Source: Certhia americana (lineage: Eukaryota; Chordata; Aves; Passeriformes; Certhiidae). Taken from it: a stretch of 64,000 bases of DNA. Location of the stretch: contig CM031878.1 in assembly GCA_018697195.1 (NCBI GenBank), positions 68,274,080 to 68,338,079 on the forward strand, written 5' to 3'. The stretch's first letter is position 1. Every line of letters starts with the position of its first letter. A program made the position numbers and the translations under genes. Positions 45,704 through 57,176 of this stretch are shown one piece after another. Under the pieces are notes generated by a model, which ran no database searches, was not told the origin of the DNA, and saw nothing but the letters and a program-made list of their open reading frames with translations.

Positions 45704-47381
45704 GTAGGGGCATAAGGATGGGGCAGGTCTGTGGGTGCTGCCTCCATTCTTCTGAACAGAGACTGAACTGGAGCCCTGCTGCAAGACCCCAAAGCGAGCT
45801 GGTGGCCCTTGCCTGGGCACAGGGGCTGTGACTCCCAGCCTGCAGTCCCTGCAGTGAATGAAGAGCCCCACCATTGCTCCACTTATCCATCCCTGTGCCA
45901 CAGCCAAGTGGGTCCCACGAGTGTGGAACTGGCCTCTGGGGGCTCCTGGGCTGGGGGGACAGGTGCCACTCCTGGGAGTTGTCCCTGGGGGGATGACCCC
46001 ACAACCTGTCTCCTGCAGCCTCACCTCCTGCCGACAGTGGAGGGGAAGGACCCGGCCCTGAAGTACATCTCTCCTGGCACGGTAAGGGGACAGCCACCCT
46101 TCCCCAGCCTCCCCGAGAAGCTTCCCCCCACCCCCGGCCTGCCCCCGTGTGTATCCCCTTGGTGATGCACTCCTCCCACAGCTGGCAGCGGTGCTGAGGG
46201 GGCACTTCAGCAGCATCATCGAGAGCAGCATCGTCGTGGACTGCCGGTACCCCTACGAGTACGAGGGGGGCCACATCAAGGTCAGAACACCCCCTGTCCC
46301 TGGGCCGGGAGGAAGGGGGTGTCCGAACCCCCACCCACCCTCAGAGGTGCTGAGCCCACACGGGGGGTTGAGCGTTTCCCCAGGAGATGCTGAGACAACA
46401 GGGATTCAGGATCGCCCATGATTTGTCGAGTACCCTCCAAGAGATTAAGCAGCCCATCCAAAGATACAGAGCCCTCAGAGAGGAGTAAAGCAGCCCCCCC
46501 CCCGAAGGGTTGAGCAGCCTCCCATGAAGGGTACTGAGCTGCCCAGAGGGATGGACTGATGCCCTGAAAAGTGCCAAGCGACCTCTTAACTGGAAAGAGG
46601 AGTATGATGGTGGGGGAGACTGAGGGCCAGCGTCCTGGGGTCCCTGCAGAAAATTAAATGGGAGGCAGAGGGGAAAAAGGTGCTTCCTGTCCCTGCCCAG
46701 GGTGCTGTCAACCTGCCGCTGCAGCGGGACGTGGAGGAATTCCTGCTGGAGCAGCCCTTTGTGCCCCTGGACGCCAGCAGGAGGGTGATCATCATCTTCC
46801 ACTGCGAGTTTTCTGTTGAGCGGGGGCCCAACATGTGAGTGCTGGCATAAGGGGTGAGGGGACACATTGGGGTCTGCCAGCCCCCCAGGCACGCTCGGAT
46901 CCCGGCACGGAGGCTGATCCATGTGCTTTTCCTGTGGTACAGGTGCAAGTTCCTGCGGCAGAGGGATCGGTCCTGCCACGAGTACCCCGAGCTGCACTAC
47001 CCTGAGCTCTACGTCTTGAAGGGGGGTTACCGCGAGTTCTTCTTCCAGTTCCCAGTGAGTCCCCGCCCGAAGTCCCCTCGGTGGCAGGAGGACAGGAACT
47101 GGAGGGGCACAGGGCAGTGGGAAGCGGCAGCTCTGAGTCCCTTCCCTGCGATGGGAGGGGATCTCCAGGGCCGGGGGCGCTGGGTTTGGCCTGGATGGGG
47201 ATGGGGACGGGCCGGAGGGCTGCGCTGCGGGGGCTGACGGAGCCGTGGGTTGCAGAGCCACTGCGAGCCCCGGGACTATCGGCCCATGGAGCACCCGGCG
47301 TTCAAGGAGGAGCTGCGCAGGTTCCGCGGGCAGAGCCGGCGCGGCCGGAGGGCGCTCTTCACACGCGGGCGGGATCTGTGA
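42949..47381 (+). CDS. CDC25-family dual-specificity phosphatase, CDC25B-like, 15 exons, 488 aa
   Basis: CDC25 phosphatases remove inhibitory phosphates from the Thr and Tyr of CDK1/CDK2 and so trigger cell-cycle transitions. Exons are 42949-43064, 43268-43380, 43714-43765, 43992-44033, 44348-44384, 44511-44609, 44674-44793, 45075-45164, 45326-45499, 45614-45703, 46019-46081, 46182-46280, 46701-46834, 46943-47054 and 47256-47381. Phases agree throughout. The catalytic domain (about residues 300-488) has [19 protein letters not shown] and the loop [10 protein letters not shown], with Cys400 and Arg406. The N-terminal half follows CDC25B in order: [46 protein letters not shown] and EIENLL...ELIGDFSK. 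The start ATG is the first in-frame Met of an exon ending in a good donor. The KEN box, the RSPSMP 14-3-3 site and the SVTPP region of human CDC25B are not conserved. Which vertebrate CDC25 it is orthologous to is unresolved. Confidence 0.93.
46019..47381 (+). CDS. CDC25-like gene, catalytic (rhodanese-fold) exons 11-15
   Basis: Exons 11-15 encode the phosphatase domain. Exon 11 holds [11 protein letters not shown], exon 12 [13 protein letters not shown], exon 13 the P-loop [10 protein letters not shown], exon 14 [20 protein letters not shown], and exon 15 [20 protein letters not shown] and the stop. The P-loop Cys-X5-Arg is complete. Two positions near it differ from the usual vertebrate HCEFSSERGPRM: Ser to Val and Arg to Asn. 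The C-terminal tail after CEPxxYRPM is Arg-rich and lacks the WAGE motif of CDC25A/B. Confidence 0.95.
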
Positions 47382-47509
47382 GCGCTCGGGGGTCCCGCAG
47401 TCCCGCCGGAGGAACCTCTGGAGATGGGATTGTAGGAAGGATTCCCTTGGCCGGGATGCGCCTCGGCTTGGTCCGGTTTGTTAGATGGGTTTGGGGTGGT
47501 ATTTAGTGT

Positions 47510-47690
47510 TAAGATTGGTTTTGCATTTGTTTATTGTTATAAATATTTTTTCTATTGTTATAAATATTTATGTTTGTTTACGGCCATGAATATTTTTGTA
47601 TTTATTGTTATAAATATTTTTGCTGCTATAAGTATTTTTGTGTTTATTGTTACGAATATTTTTGTGTTTGTCTGTTGCTAGGGTCGTTTG
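47510..47690 (+). repeat. AT-rich tandem repeat in the CDC25-like 3' UTR
   Basis: Five to six degenerate copies of a unit resembling TATTGTTATAAATATTTTTG follow the stop codon by about 130 bases. The block is extremely AT-rich although both sides are GC-rich. It contains ATTTA pentamers and TATAAATA sequences, so it could act as an AU-rich stability element if transcribed. That role is inferred. Confidence 0.8.
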
Positions 47691-47704
47691 TTACAGTCTC
47701 TGTT

Positions 47705-47710
47705 AATAAA
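47705..47710 (+). terminator. Poly(A) signal AATAAA of the CDC25-like gene
   Basis: A canonical AATAAA lies 324 bases after the stop codon, immediately beyond the AT-rich tandem repeat. It gives a predicted transcript of about 5 kb of genomic DNA. No other canonical signal is seen before the next direct repeat. Confidence 0.7.
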
Positions 47711-47730
47711 ACACTCCTACTGTGAGAGAA

Positions 47731-48847
47731 CAAACCCGGCTCCTGAGCTCTCACTGCCCACACCAGGGCGCTGCAGGGGTGGGAGCCACTGTTCCAGGGC
47801 TGGAGGGCTATGGGGGTTTGGGGACAGGGACAACTGCTGCCAGGGAACAGGGTTGGGGCGATGGCGTCCCTGTAGGGCGTGGCGGCTTCCCAAGGGACAG
47901 GGTGGGTGGGGCACCGGCAAGTGTTGGCCCTTTGGCTGCTGTAGCTTCTTGGTGGGGTGGCAGCAGTATGGCCCTGGATCCCCATGGGACCCTCTTTCCT
48001 GAGCATACTGTGCTTGGCAGAACCCCTATGACACTTGGGGTGGCTGTGGGACCCCCACAGCCAGGATACTCTCTTTTCTCAGGAGGTCTCCTGCATTTTG
48101 CAGCACCCAGGGCTTGGGACACCTATTCCTGAGGGGAGCCTGGGCTCAGAACTCCCAGAACCAGAACAGTGGCAGCCCAATTTGGGGGTCAGGGCTCATC
48201 AGGATACTCAGGAGCATTAATCCTCCAAATTCTGCGACTCTCCTGTAGTGATTACACCCCCTCTCCACGGGATTCCCATGGTAATGATACCCCTAATGAG
48301 TGGGGCTGGACTCATCAGGACCCTCAGGGCATTTCCACCTCATCCCTCTGCCTGAGACCCCAAAGCCATGTTACTGCTCCTTGCAGGTGGGTCTGGCCTT
48401 TGCAGGATCCCCAGGGCTGTGATAATCATTTTTGGGGGGACAGGGCTTGGTGGGATTCCCACATTAGTGGGATCTTGAAAGAGTGGGTAACATGAGCATT
48501 CCCCATTCTGTCCCTGTCAAGTGGCCACCCAGTGCCAAGTGCTTCAGTCACCCTTGGTGCACCCATCCTCCTCTCTGCTTCCCCAGTTTCTTGATGAGCT
48601 GATGTCACTCCAAGATGCCCCATGGGGGATTTTCCATGTGCCCCCAAACCAGGTGACAGTGGCCTGGTTATGGTGTTATGCCTCGCCTTTGCTTTGGTTT
48701 GTGCCCGATGAGAGAATCCAAAAATCCCCCTTGCTCCCCATTTGCACCTCCTGGTCCTCACACACATCTTACTCCATCCCAAGCTGCCAAAGGTCTCCTG
48801 GATCAGCTGCTGCCTCATGGACAATCCTATTTTAAAGCTCTTGGAAG
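47731..48847. other. GC-rich non-coding tail of the island
   Basis: About 1.1 kb with many CCC/GGG and CAGG-type words and degenerate short repeats of the form CATCAGGAYNCTCAGG. Several overlapping open frames of 60-150 codons exist on both strands, but none has recognisable motifs or splice structure. It appears to belong to the same GC-rich block as the CDC25-like gene. Confidence 0.5.
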
Positions 48848-49252
48848 GAGCATCTGCAGACATGCAGGCAAAGAGGTGTGTCCTCAATTAAAGAAAAGGT
48901 TGGGGGGCATGAGTAATAAAGGGACTGTGGGGTACAAGGAAGGCCACTTAATCTTCCCCAAACCTGAGGAGATAAAGCAGAAGACAACAATGCAAATCAC
49001 CACTCACAAGAGCAAAACAAAGGAATGCACAAAATGGCAAAAATGAAAACTTCTACTAAAATCACCTGCAATTTCATTCTTTGTCAGATCCCCTTTCAGC
49101 TCTTAAAATGTTCTAAGGCAGCAGTTGACAATACTTGAATAGCATAAAATGTCACTAGTGTGATGCTCAGCTTTTTCAGAATTCCTGTTTTATATATGTA
49201 TATAAAAAGTACATAGAAATTTCCCATGAGCAGGAGGAAGTGGTGCTTTCTG
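48848..49252. repeat. Right copy of ~0.4-kb direct repeat flanking the CDC25-like gene
   Basis: Same orientation and same order of blocks as 41531-41922, including GAGTAATAAAGGG, CAGCTCTTAAAATGTT (left copy GGCTCTTAAAATGTTT), TTGAATAGCATAAAATGTC and GGAAGTGGTGCTTTCTG. Similarity ends at 49252. GC content falls back to AT-rich at this copy, so it coincides with the right edge of the island. Confidence 0.85.
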
Positions 49253-49744
49253 ACATCCACATCTTCCAACTGGTTCTGCTCCTTACCAGGCAGATCCTTT
49301 CTCTTGAGGAATCTTTCCTCCAGAAGATGGGTATCAAAACATCCCTCTGTGCTACAAACAACATCCTGCCCAGAAACCTGGGGTTTCACAAGAGAGATAA
49401 GGGAAGGATTCAACATGGTCCCCAAACTCCAGTGGGATGGTCAGGAAAACCAGCCAGAAATTAGGATCAGATTATTGTCCTTCAAATGCTAATTTGCTCT
49501 TGAATGGTCATAAAATAGATAATATTAGTAAAGACACCAAATGCAAAACCTTTTAGGGACTCAAATGCAATTTAAAGTAAGAAATTTAAAAATTGTTCAT
49601 GACATCAAGCACATAAAAGAAGCGCACAAAAAAAGGACGCAAAAGGAGAAACCTATTTGTAAACTATTAAAATGAGTATTTCTGAGTTTCTGAATCAAAT
49701 ATTTTATCACAGACTAAAAGTAGAAAGGAAAAAAACCTCAGCAA

Positions 49745-49779
49745 ACCAACCAACCAACCAACCAACCAACCAACCAACC
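49745..49779 (+). repeat. (CCAA)n microsatellite
   Basis: About eight perfect CCAA units within intergenic DNA. Confidence 0.95.
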
Positions 49780-51667
49780 TGTGCAGTCAGTACCTCAAGG
49801 TTTTATCTTCAGTATTCTGTCTGATTAAATAGACACATTCCAGAGGAAATGTCATTGAGGCTAAATTTTAACCAAAGTGGAAAACAAATGCATCTCAAAA
49901 GACCTAAGTACAGGATAAACAAACAGTAAGCCTTCCCTAGGCTCACGTCAGGACTAAACCATACATAAAAAAGCATTCAGTAAACTTGCATCAATTTCCA
50001 GGCTGCCCATCCACCATCAGACTTTCCTACAATTATGTCTCTTGGTCAAGATGTTCTGTTTTTTCCTCAAGCATAGGTTTGGTTCTAAAAGGTATCTTAA
50101 AAGCAGGCCCAAAATCTGTTACCAGAGTGTTACCAAGGATGCTGAGCACTTCTGCAGTTAGGGTGGGACTGCACGTTTACTTGCAGCCCATTTCCAGTTT
50201 TTACTGAACACTGGACAAACTGCTTACTCACCTGGAGCTTAAAAGGTTTCCATCCTGAAGGGTATATATGGTATATTAAATTTCTTTTTCTAAAGATGAT
50301 GAACAATTTGGCAAATTTAAATTACTGGTACAAAGCTCTAAACCAAAAACTTGCTATCACGTAGTAATGCCTTTTAATTACATAAGGAAAATAGTGGATG
50401 AACCTGAAGCAAACTTCTGGAATTCTTAAGTACTGCAGTTCAGAAATTTAGTAACTCCTCAGCTTTGGCAACACCCAGCATCTCCTCTAAGAAATGATCT
50501 CCATTCCCTGTAGTACTTGAAGCCCTGAGAGGCTGCTTCCCTGGGCAAATATAGTGCTCAGAAATAATTCATATAGCACATGATTCATGTTTTCAAGGAA
50601 ATACCTTGCTAAATATATATAACTCCCAGGAAAACTAAAATAAAATACAACAACTGTTAATGGGCATGAAATACTTATCTTTGTTACTGCTTTTTAAGAA
50701 GTGCATCCATAAGAGCAATTTGCAAAACTTGTTTATTTTGAAATACGTCAGGTGTGCTCTGCCTGCTGACGCCTCTGTGTATGATCTGTGTTTCTGGATT
50801 GTGGTGCTGTGCTAAATTTAACTTCTTTTATCACTGAACAAAGAGAACCCATATATATATTTATAAATAATTATGGATCTTTTCCAGGAAATTGTTTTGC
50901 AAAACCACCCAAACAATTTTCCATAGAAAATGACGCAGCTGATGCCATGGTAATGCAGACAACCTTTAAATAGACACGTTTCCATCTTTTCTCTTTTTGA
51001 GAAAATAGCACCTGTAATTTTGAAGGGGTTGTTTGCATGCACACTTTGAATGTTCATCACATCACATGGTAGTCCTGTGGTACATGTCATTTACATGCAA
51101 AGTTCAAGCCTGGAATACGGTGGGGGTAGGCTCCTCTCCAGGCATGCAGGATACTCATTACATCTCTGGGAAAATAATTGAATTCCAAGGCACAAATTGA
51201 TAACTACTTGTTGACAATTTTCCACTACTTAAAACAAGTAAACATAAACAGACAGCTAATATTTGGACACTGCAGTGACATTTATACTACCAAATTTTGT
51301 TACTTACAGGACTACCCTAAACTATTCCCAACTATAGCAGAGAAAATCCATATTTTAGCTACATAGCAAGGCCCTCAAATACATTTTGAACTGCACTTTC
51401 AGAGATCTGTGCTCTAGAAGCCATGATTAGCACAAGCATAGAGCCCACTGCGGTCAGGTTTTGACAGCATGCTGCCTTTTCTTCCCATGTCTTAAAAGAA
51501 AATAAATTAAAAGGCACGTTGCTGGAATACATCTGCAGGGATGCTATGAGGTGCACATGAATTACTACACAGCTGCAATCTTTGATGATAATTTTAATTT
51601 GTAGTTGTTTCTCCTGTTTTGTGGCCACTTAACCATCTCCAGGGGTAACAAGTGGAGAAGGGAAGGG

Positions 51668-51710
51668 AGGAAGCAAGCAAGCAAGCAAGCAAGCAATCAA
51701 GCAAGCCAGC
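51668..51710 (+). repeat. (AAGC)n microsatellite
   Basis: About ten AAGC units with one AATC interruption, flanked by GGGAGG-type purine-rich sequence. Confidence 0.93.
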
Positions 51711-52050
51711 CCAGTCTATTCAATGAACTCCATAGAATATTTCTGAATTAGGTTATTTCATATACAATTCATCTACAGAGAACTTCATAAACAGTGTGTT
51801 TTTTCCTTGTCAATTAGGCAAGCACTTTAACTACAATCCAGTAACTGTGTTCTGTGTTTCACCATTTCTGTGATTTGTTTTGTGAATTGTGTTCTATGTT
51901 TGCACCACACAGATGAAAAAATGTGAATACAGGAGATTTTCTCCCCATCAGCTGTAGGTAAATCAAATGATCACCCCTACAATTTTAAGGCTACATTGAC
52001 CTCTTGAAGTGACACTTCACAGAATGTTCAGTGGAGTTGCAAAACAAGCG

Positions 52051-52182
52051 TGGGGTGTTTTTTCTGGTTTTGTGTTTTGGGGGGTTTTGGTGGGTTTTTT
52101 TGTTGTTTTTTTGTTGTTTGTGGGTTTGGTTTTGGGTTTTTTTTGGGGGGGGGGGTTGTTGGTTTGTTTTTTGGGTTTTTAG
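52051..52182 (+). repeat. G/T-rich low-complexity tract
   Basis: About 130 bases nearly free of A and C, with a run of ten or more G near 52150. The open frame of 86 codons through it is an artefact of composition (Gly/Phe/Cys/Val only). Confidence 0.85.
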
Positions 52183-54200
52183 CTGAAGAAAATACATTTC
52201 TCCCCCTCAACAGCAGAGGAATTCATATTTTACGGTTAAATCTTACTGATTTCAGCCAGATGACAGTCTTAGTAATATCCTTCCAGACTGAAATATATAT
52301 ATATATTTAAGAGGAACACTTATTAATGCTGAAAAACAAAGAAACAAATGAAAGAAATCTCCAAAATAAGAAACAAACCTTAAACAAGGAACTAGATTAC
52401 TCTATAACATCAACAACAAAGATTCAAATAAAACTCAACTGCTTTTAGATTTAATTTCACACAGAGGAAATGCAAAATAGTTAGGCATCAAGCAGCCTCT
52501 TGGACAATACAAAAACAGGTGACATCAGTTTTCATATACACAGGGGAAAATACAAAAGCCATGTTTCCTGATTTATATACCATGAAAAAACATATGATAC
52601 TGTTTTTTGGACTAGTTTGAACAGTTTAAGTAGTCGTCAGCATAACCATTGCTCTTTTTTGTGCCAGCCAAATGCTCAAAGCCCAGAAAAGGCCCTTTTT
52701 CAGGAAGAACAGCCAACAAACCCTTCCAACCCATAAAGTGCTTTCCTTACAGAGCCAAACAGGGGATTATTACACTTTTCATGCTACAGTAAAGTTGTCA
52801 AAGAGTCCAGGCTGACATTGGTGATATAAATCACAGCAGCCTTAACATTTATTGAAAGAAACTCTTATTGTAATTATAAAGCCACAGGAAAATAATACTA
52901 TTCTTTCATACAATTTTTTGGTTGTTATTATAATTAAAACTTTAAAAATATTTTTCAATAGCACCTGCTTAAAGCATAAGGTCAATGAAACTGACCTGCT
53001 TGATCAGTTTTTTCATCCAAAATTATCCAAAATTCCCTCACACTCTGGAAAAGCTTGAAGAAAAGACTTCCCACACCTGGAGCCATTTTGTGAGAGAAAC
53101 AGAGGAGAGAACCACGCTTCCAAGCCTTGGGCACATAAGCACTGGGATGTTTCACAGGAGAGGCAAATTCTTCTCTGCCACCTCCTTCCTCTTCTGTCAC
53201 CCTTCTCATCACAGTATGGAAGGGAACCAGGGCTCCAGTTAAGGACTTATTTCCAGGTTTGAGCATGAGGGTTTTGGGTACATTCAGCTGCCAGCAGTGC
53301 CCCAGCACCCCAATTTTAGCTGCTGAGCACCCTCCTAAAATAGATGTTTGTCATGAAATCCAGCATTTTCAGCTTGCACAACTTAATTATATTAAATTAT
53401 GATGCATTAGTAGGATGTAGAGGAACATTTTAGATGTGCTAATGGTTGTTTTCCATTAATGTGCTCCAATCTTTGGCAAAGTCTTGCCCACAGTGATCTT
53501 TAATCCTTTAAAAGATGGGAATATTTGATGTTATATACTAGGTGCACTTAGAAGAAAACCTGCTGTTTGTTCACAATTTGAAAGCACTGATTAAACATTG
53601 AGTTATTACACAACATCCTGTGACCTGTTAAAATATGGTGGGGAAAAAATAGATAATATCAGAGCAAATTAACTTTCAATAAAATACATGTTGCCACAAC
53701 AGTTTGGCTGTCACACAATACATTCCCTCACTTGTAATTACAAAGGACTATTTATTTAACTGTAAATTTCTTTAGTATTTCCCTTGAAATGCTAAAAGGT
53801 TGAGTTTCTGGTCTACACGTTCATTAGACCGCCTGGTATCCATGGCACCTGCTTTGCTTTGTGTCTATGTCATAGTAACAAAACACCAAACCTCACTCTT
53901 TCTCCAGGAGTCTTTATAGCCTATCCTAAACCTTCACTGGGCTTTTGTGCTCCCCAGCTACATATTCTGCTGCCATTAAAAAAAAAAAAAAATATTATAT
54001 TATAGCAGGAAGTAATTTTTCATTACAGAGAAGCATGTAACACCATGAGGAATGGGTCATATAACCTATGCTGCCACCCGTTGTGATGTGGCTGTGAAAT
54101 ACACAACCACTGAATAGCAAGTAAAATCAATGAGTATGATAATGCTTCATCATAACCCTATTCTAAACATGCTGCTGATTGAGTAATTTTGACATTAAAA

Positions 54201-57176
54201 CAGAGTGACAGTAAATGCATATTCCCTGAAACTCATTCCCTGTGTTTATTCGAGCAATGTCACAAAGAAGCCAGGAAGCAATTTTCATCATAGGTTGCCA
54301 GCAAGAGGGATTTCTCTGCAGGATGTTGTTCTCAGACCGGTGCTGAAGAGCAAGATTTCTGTGTGGTACCCTTATCCCAGCACAGCCAGTAGGGTACAGT
54401 TACAGAAGCAATCTGCAAAGGCTTTAGGCCGCCCCACAGTTGCCCTCGTGGACTTGCAGCCACCCAGTGTTAGGCTCAGCTCTGCAATATCTTCCATAAA
54501 TAATTCCATTTGCTTCAACCTTCTGTGTGTTGACCCATACTTATTCTTCTGGGACGCTCTTAGCCAGCTCTTTACCCTATACATGATGAGGAAACCAAAC
54601 CAGACCTGCTCATTTCACTGCAGATCCTTGCAAATTGAGTTTTCTGGGACTGCTGGATCTCACTGGCAGCTCAGAGTTCATTAGGGAATCTAATTTAACA
54701 TCCTGGCAGTATACAACTGCTTCCCACAGCATGCATGGATACACAGCAGTCCCTGGATTTGGAAGCCCCCCAGCAATGGGGCTCCCACTGTTCCAACTGG
54801 AGACTGGAGTGCAAATATCTGAAAGGAAATAGTGACATTTTTTTCCTCCTCTGGTTTCCACTGCCAGAGCACACTGCTCTTTTTTGCATCTGCTCTAGGC
54901 CTCTAACAAACCAGTGAAGGGCAGTTTGTTTCCTGAGAGCCCACAACATGAAATAATAATCCCAGAAAAAATAATCCCAAATCAGTCTCCCATCTTCAAA
55001 GGCACCGCCTGGACCAGCTCTAGCTGGGGACAGCCTTGTTCTGAGTGAGCTGGGCTGTGTAGCGCAGTGCTCCTTGGATGCAGATAGCCCAAGACTGCTG
55101 CCTGAAATATGGTGAATAGAAGAGAATCTTGTCTCTCAATTATTCCAGCCAGGAGTCAGGAGATGATCTCACAAGGCTCCCAGGTCACCAAACTGAGGTT
55201 CTTGCTCTCAAAGAGGTGGCAGAGAATCAACCTTTGGCACAAAGGTCATCTTCTGCCTTTGTGTTTGACTTACAGAAAGCGTAGGATAGGGTCAGAACAG
55301 CCATTTCCAACTCTTCATATTCATGTAACCTCATCATGCCCAACAACACTGTGGTCGTTTTTTCTTGCTGCCATTTAGCCCAGCAAGAGCTGGGGAGTTG
55401 AGGGGTCAGGTCCATCATCCACTGCTGCTCTTCTAAGAGGGCACACAAGAATACGCAACACTGCATTCACAGAGGTGCAGAAATGTGACTTTCAACCCTT
55501 TTGTAATTCTTTTCTTGTTCCCCAGGCTTACACACCCTGAATTTTGCTTTTTACCTTACCTCAATCATGGTAGTCCTAATTTTTTCTTTTCTTTGAACAC
55601 CAGGAGGTCTTCATGCCCCATGTAAAACTCAGTCTGGGTTTCTCCTAACAGCTTCCTTCTCCATTTTCTGCCTTAAACCCCTTCTCTCCCCCAAACTCTC
55701 ACCCAACCCTTGCTGGCTGTGCCTTCCTCTGTTTTCTGCTGTCCCATCACCCTCCAAGTCAAGTCCATGGCCCCAGCCTTGCATAACATGTATGATCCAT
55801 TCTCTTCCACTCAGACCTTCCTTCCGTGTCTCTTCTCCTCTGTCTCAGACCTGAGGTGTCACACAGCCACAGCTGCACACTCCAACTCTGCTCCTGAAAC
55901 CTGGGACAAAGTTCCTCACCTTTCCACCTCTCTCTCTCTTTCTCATTTGTCAAGCCAGATATAAAATCTATCTGTCTGTCTCAGATTAAACATCACATGA
56001 GAGAAAGAAAAAGAGAAGGAAAACTGTCTCCAACTCTGGCTTGCCCTGATAGCAGGAGGTGAAATATATTGAAATCTCTGCCCTGAATTCCTTTTACAAG
56101 ATCAGTTGATGGCCAAGTAGCTGTTGCTATTTTAAGCTCCAATATCCTTGTTTTCTGCTGGCAACAATGAAAGTGGATGCATTGCTGTCTCCTTGCATAT
56201 CCCTGCTGCAGTTCCTCTCTCTATTGAGGAAACCAGGGGTACCACTCCCTACAAAATGCCATGGTGGGATTTTCAATTGCTCTTGGCTCTGACCCCCTCA
56301 GCAAGCAAAGTGGAAGGCAGAAATGCACTTTCAAGTACTTTTAACGATCTCAACTTGAAATTACTTGAACAAGGACTCTTATGTAGGGTGGGTTTGAACC
56401 TCACTCTTCAAGTACCATTAAGGTGTAAGTAGTAGTAGATGCAGGGTCCCTTGTTAGCATTGCATTCTCCACAAGAAAACAGAAACATAAATAGAAGCAG
56501 CAATTTGTCTATATTTCATTCAGAGGCAAAACAAGACTCAGGTCTTGTGGTGATGCAGCAGAGGCCGCGGGATGATGCCGATCACGTCAAAGCCAGCAAA
56601 AGTGCTTGCAAATTCACATCCTCCCTCTCTCTGGCTTGTCTTTGCTCTTCAGACCTTTGACAAAGTTGCTCAAATGTGCCCAACTTCTATTGGCCTGAGC
56701 AAAACTGCAGCTACTTCAGAAGAGGACATGCCCCCAGGAGGATCGGGTAAAAAAACTATTAAATATAAATGCCTGTCGGAGTAAAGCCAGTGACTCATTT
56801 GGCCAGCAAAAGGCAGGCTTTTCCAGGCAGGCGAGTCGCCTTCTCTTCGGGCCGGGCAGACTGACGGGGACACAGCGCCATCAGCTGGGCACGCTCAGCC
56901 ATCGGCCCTGCGCTTTCCCACCAGGAGACGGGGGCTCCACACAACCGCGTCTTTTCCCTGGAGAAGCTCCTTGCGGCAGACAACAGCGCACGGGGAGCCT
57001 TATGCCTGCCCTAGGGCAGGAGGGCAAAGCAGTCTGCAGCACAAAACCAGGATTAGGAGGTCTCGAGCCCATTAAGAGGGCAGCAGCTAATCCTTGCTGC
57101 GAAGGAGCTTCAGGGACCTTGTGTCCTGCAAGGTATACCACGCCATCCACCAGCATTTGTTACCTGCAGGTTGGCA
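54201..57176. other. Intergenic DNA with a small CpG-rich patch
   Basis: No recognisable gene. An open frame of 159 codons at 54205-54684 and one of 89 codons at 55109-55378 show no family motifs. Around 56560-57010 the sequence becomes CpG-rich (GGCCGCGGG, GGCGAGTCGCC, TTCGGGCCGGG), which could mark a promoter or a decayed GC-rich element. A pyrimidine-rich stretch covers 55590-55950. Confidence 0.45.

Larger units (their letters stand above)
49253..54200. other. AT-rich intergenic DNA without recognisable genes
   Basis: No exon of a known protein was recognised on either strand. The stretch contains two simple repeats, a G/T tract, and several TTTATT words (near 50732, 52850 and 53751) that could be poly(A) signals of a minus-strand transcript. 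In mammals ERAP1 lies here in the convergent direction, so an unrecognised long 3' UTR is possible, but nothing shows it. Confidence 0.5.

Noticed and set aside
46341..47294. 317-codon minus-strand open frame across the CDC25-like catalytic exons
   Set aside because: It is an antisense shadow of GC-rich coding exons, with Pro/Ser/Leu-rich composition and no motif.
41531..49252. Interpreting the flanking direct repeats as the LTRs of a retroelement that captured CDC25
   Set aside because: The gene keeps its introns and promoter, the repeats lack clear LTR ends, and no retroviral coding sequence is present. Kept only as one weak alternative.
54205..54684. 159-codon open frame in intergenic DNA
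   Set aside because: No recognisable family, promoter or splice context. The reverse strand is also open in part.
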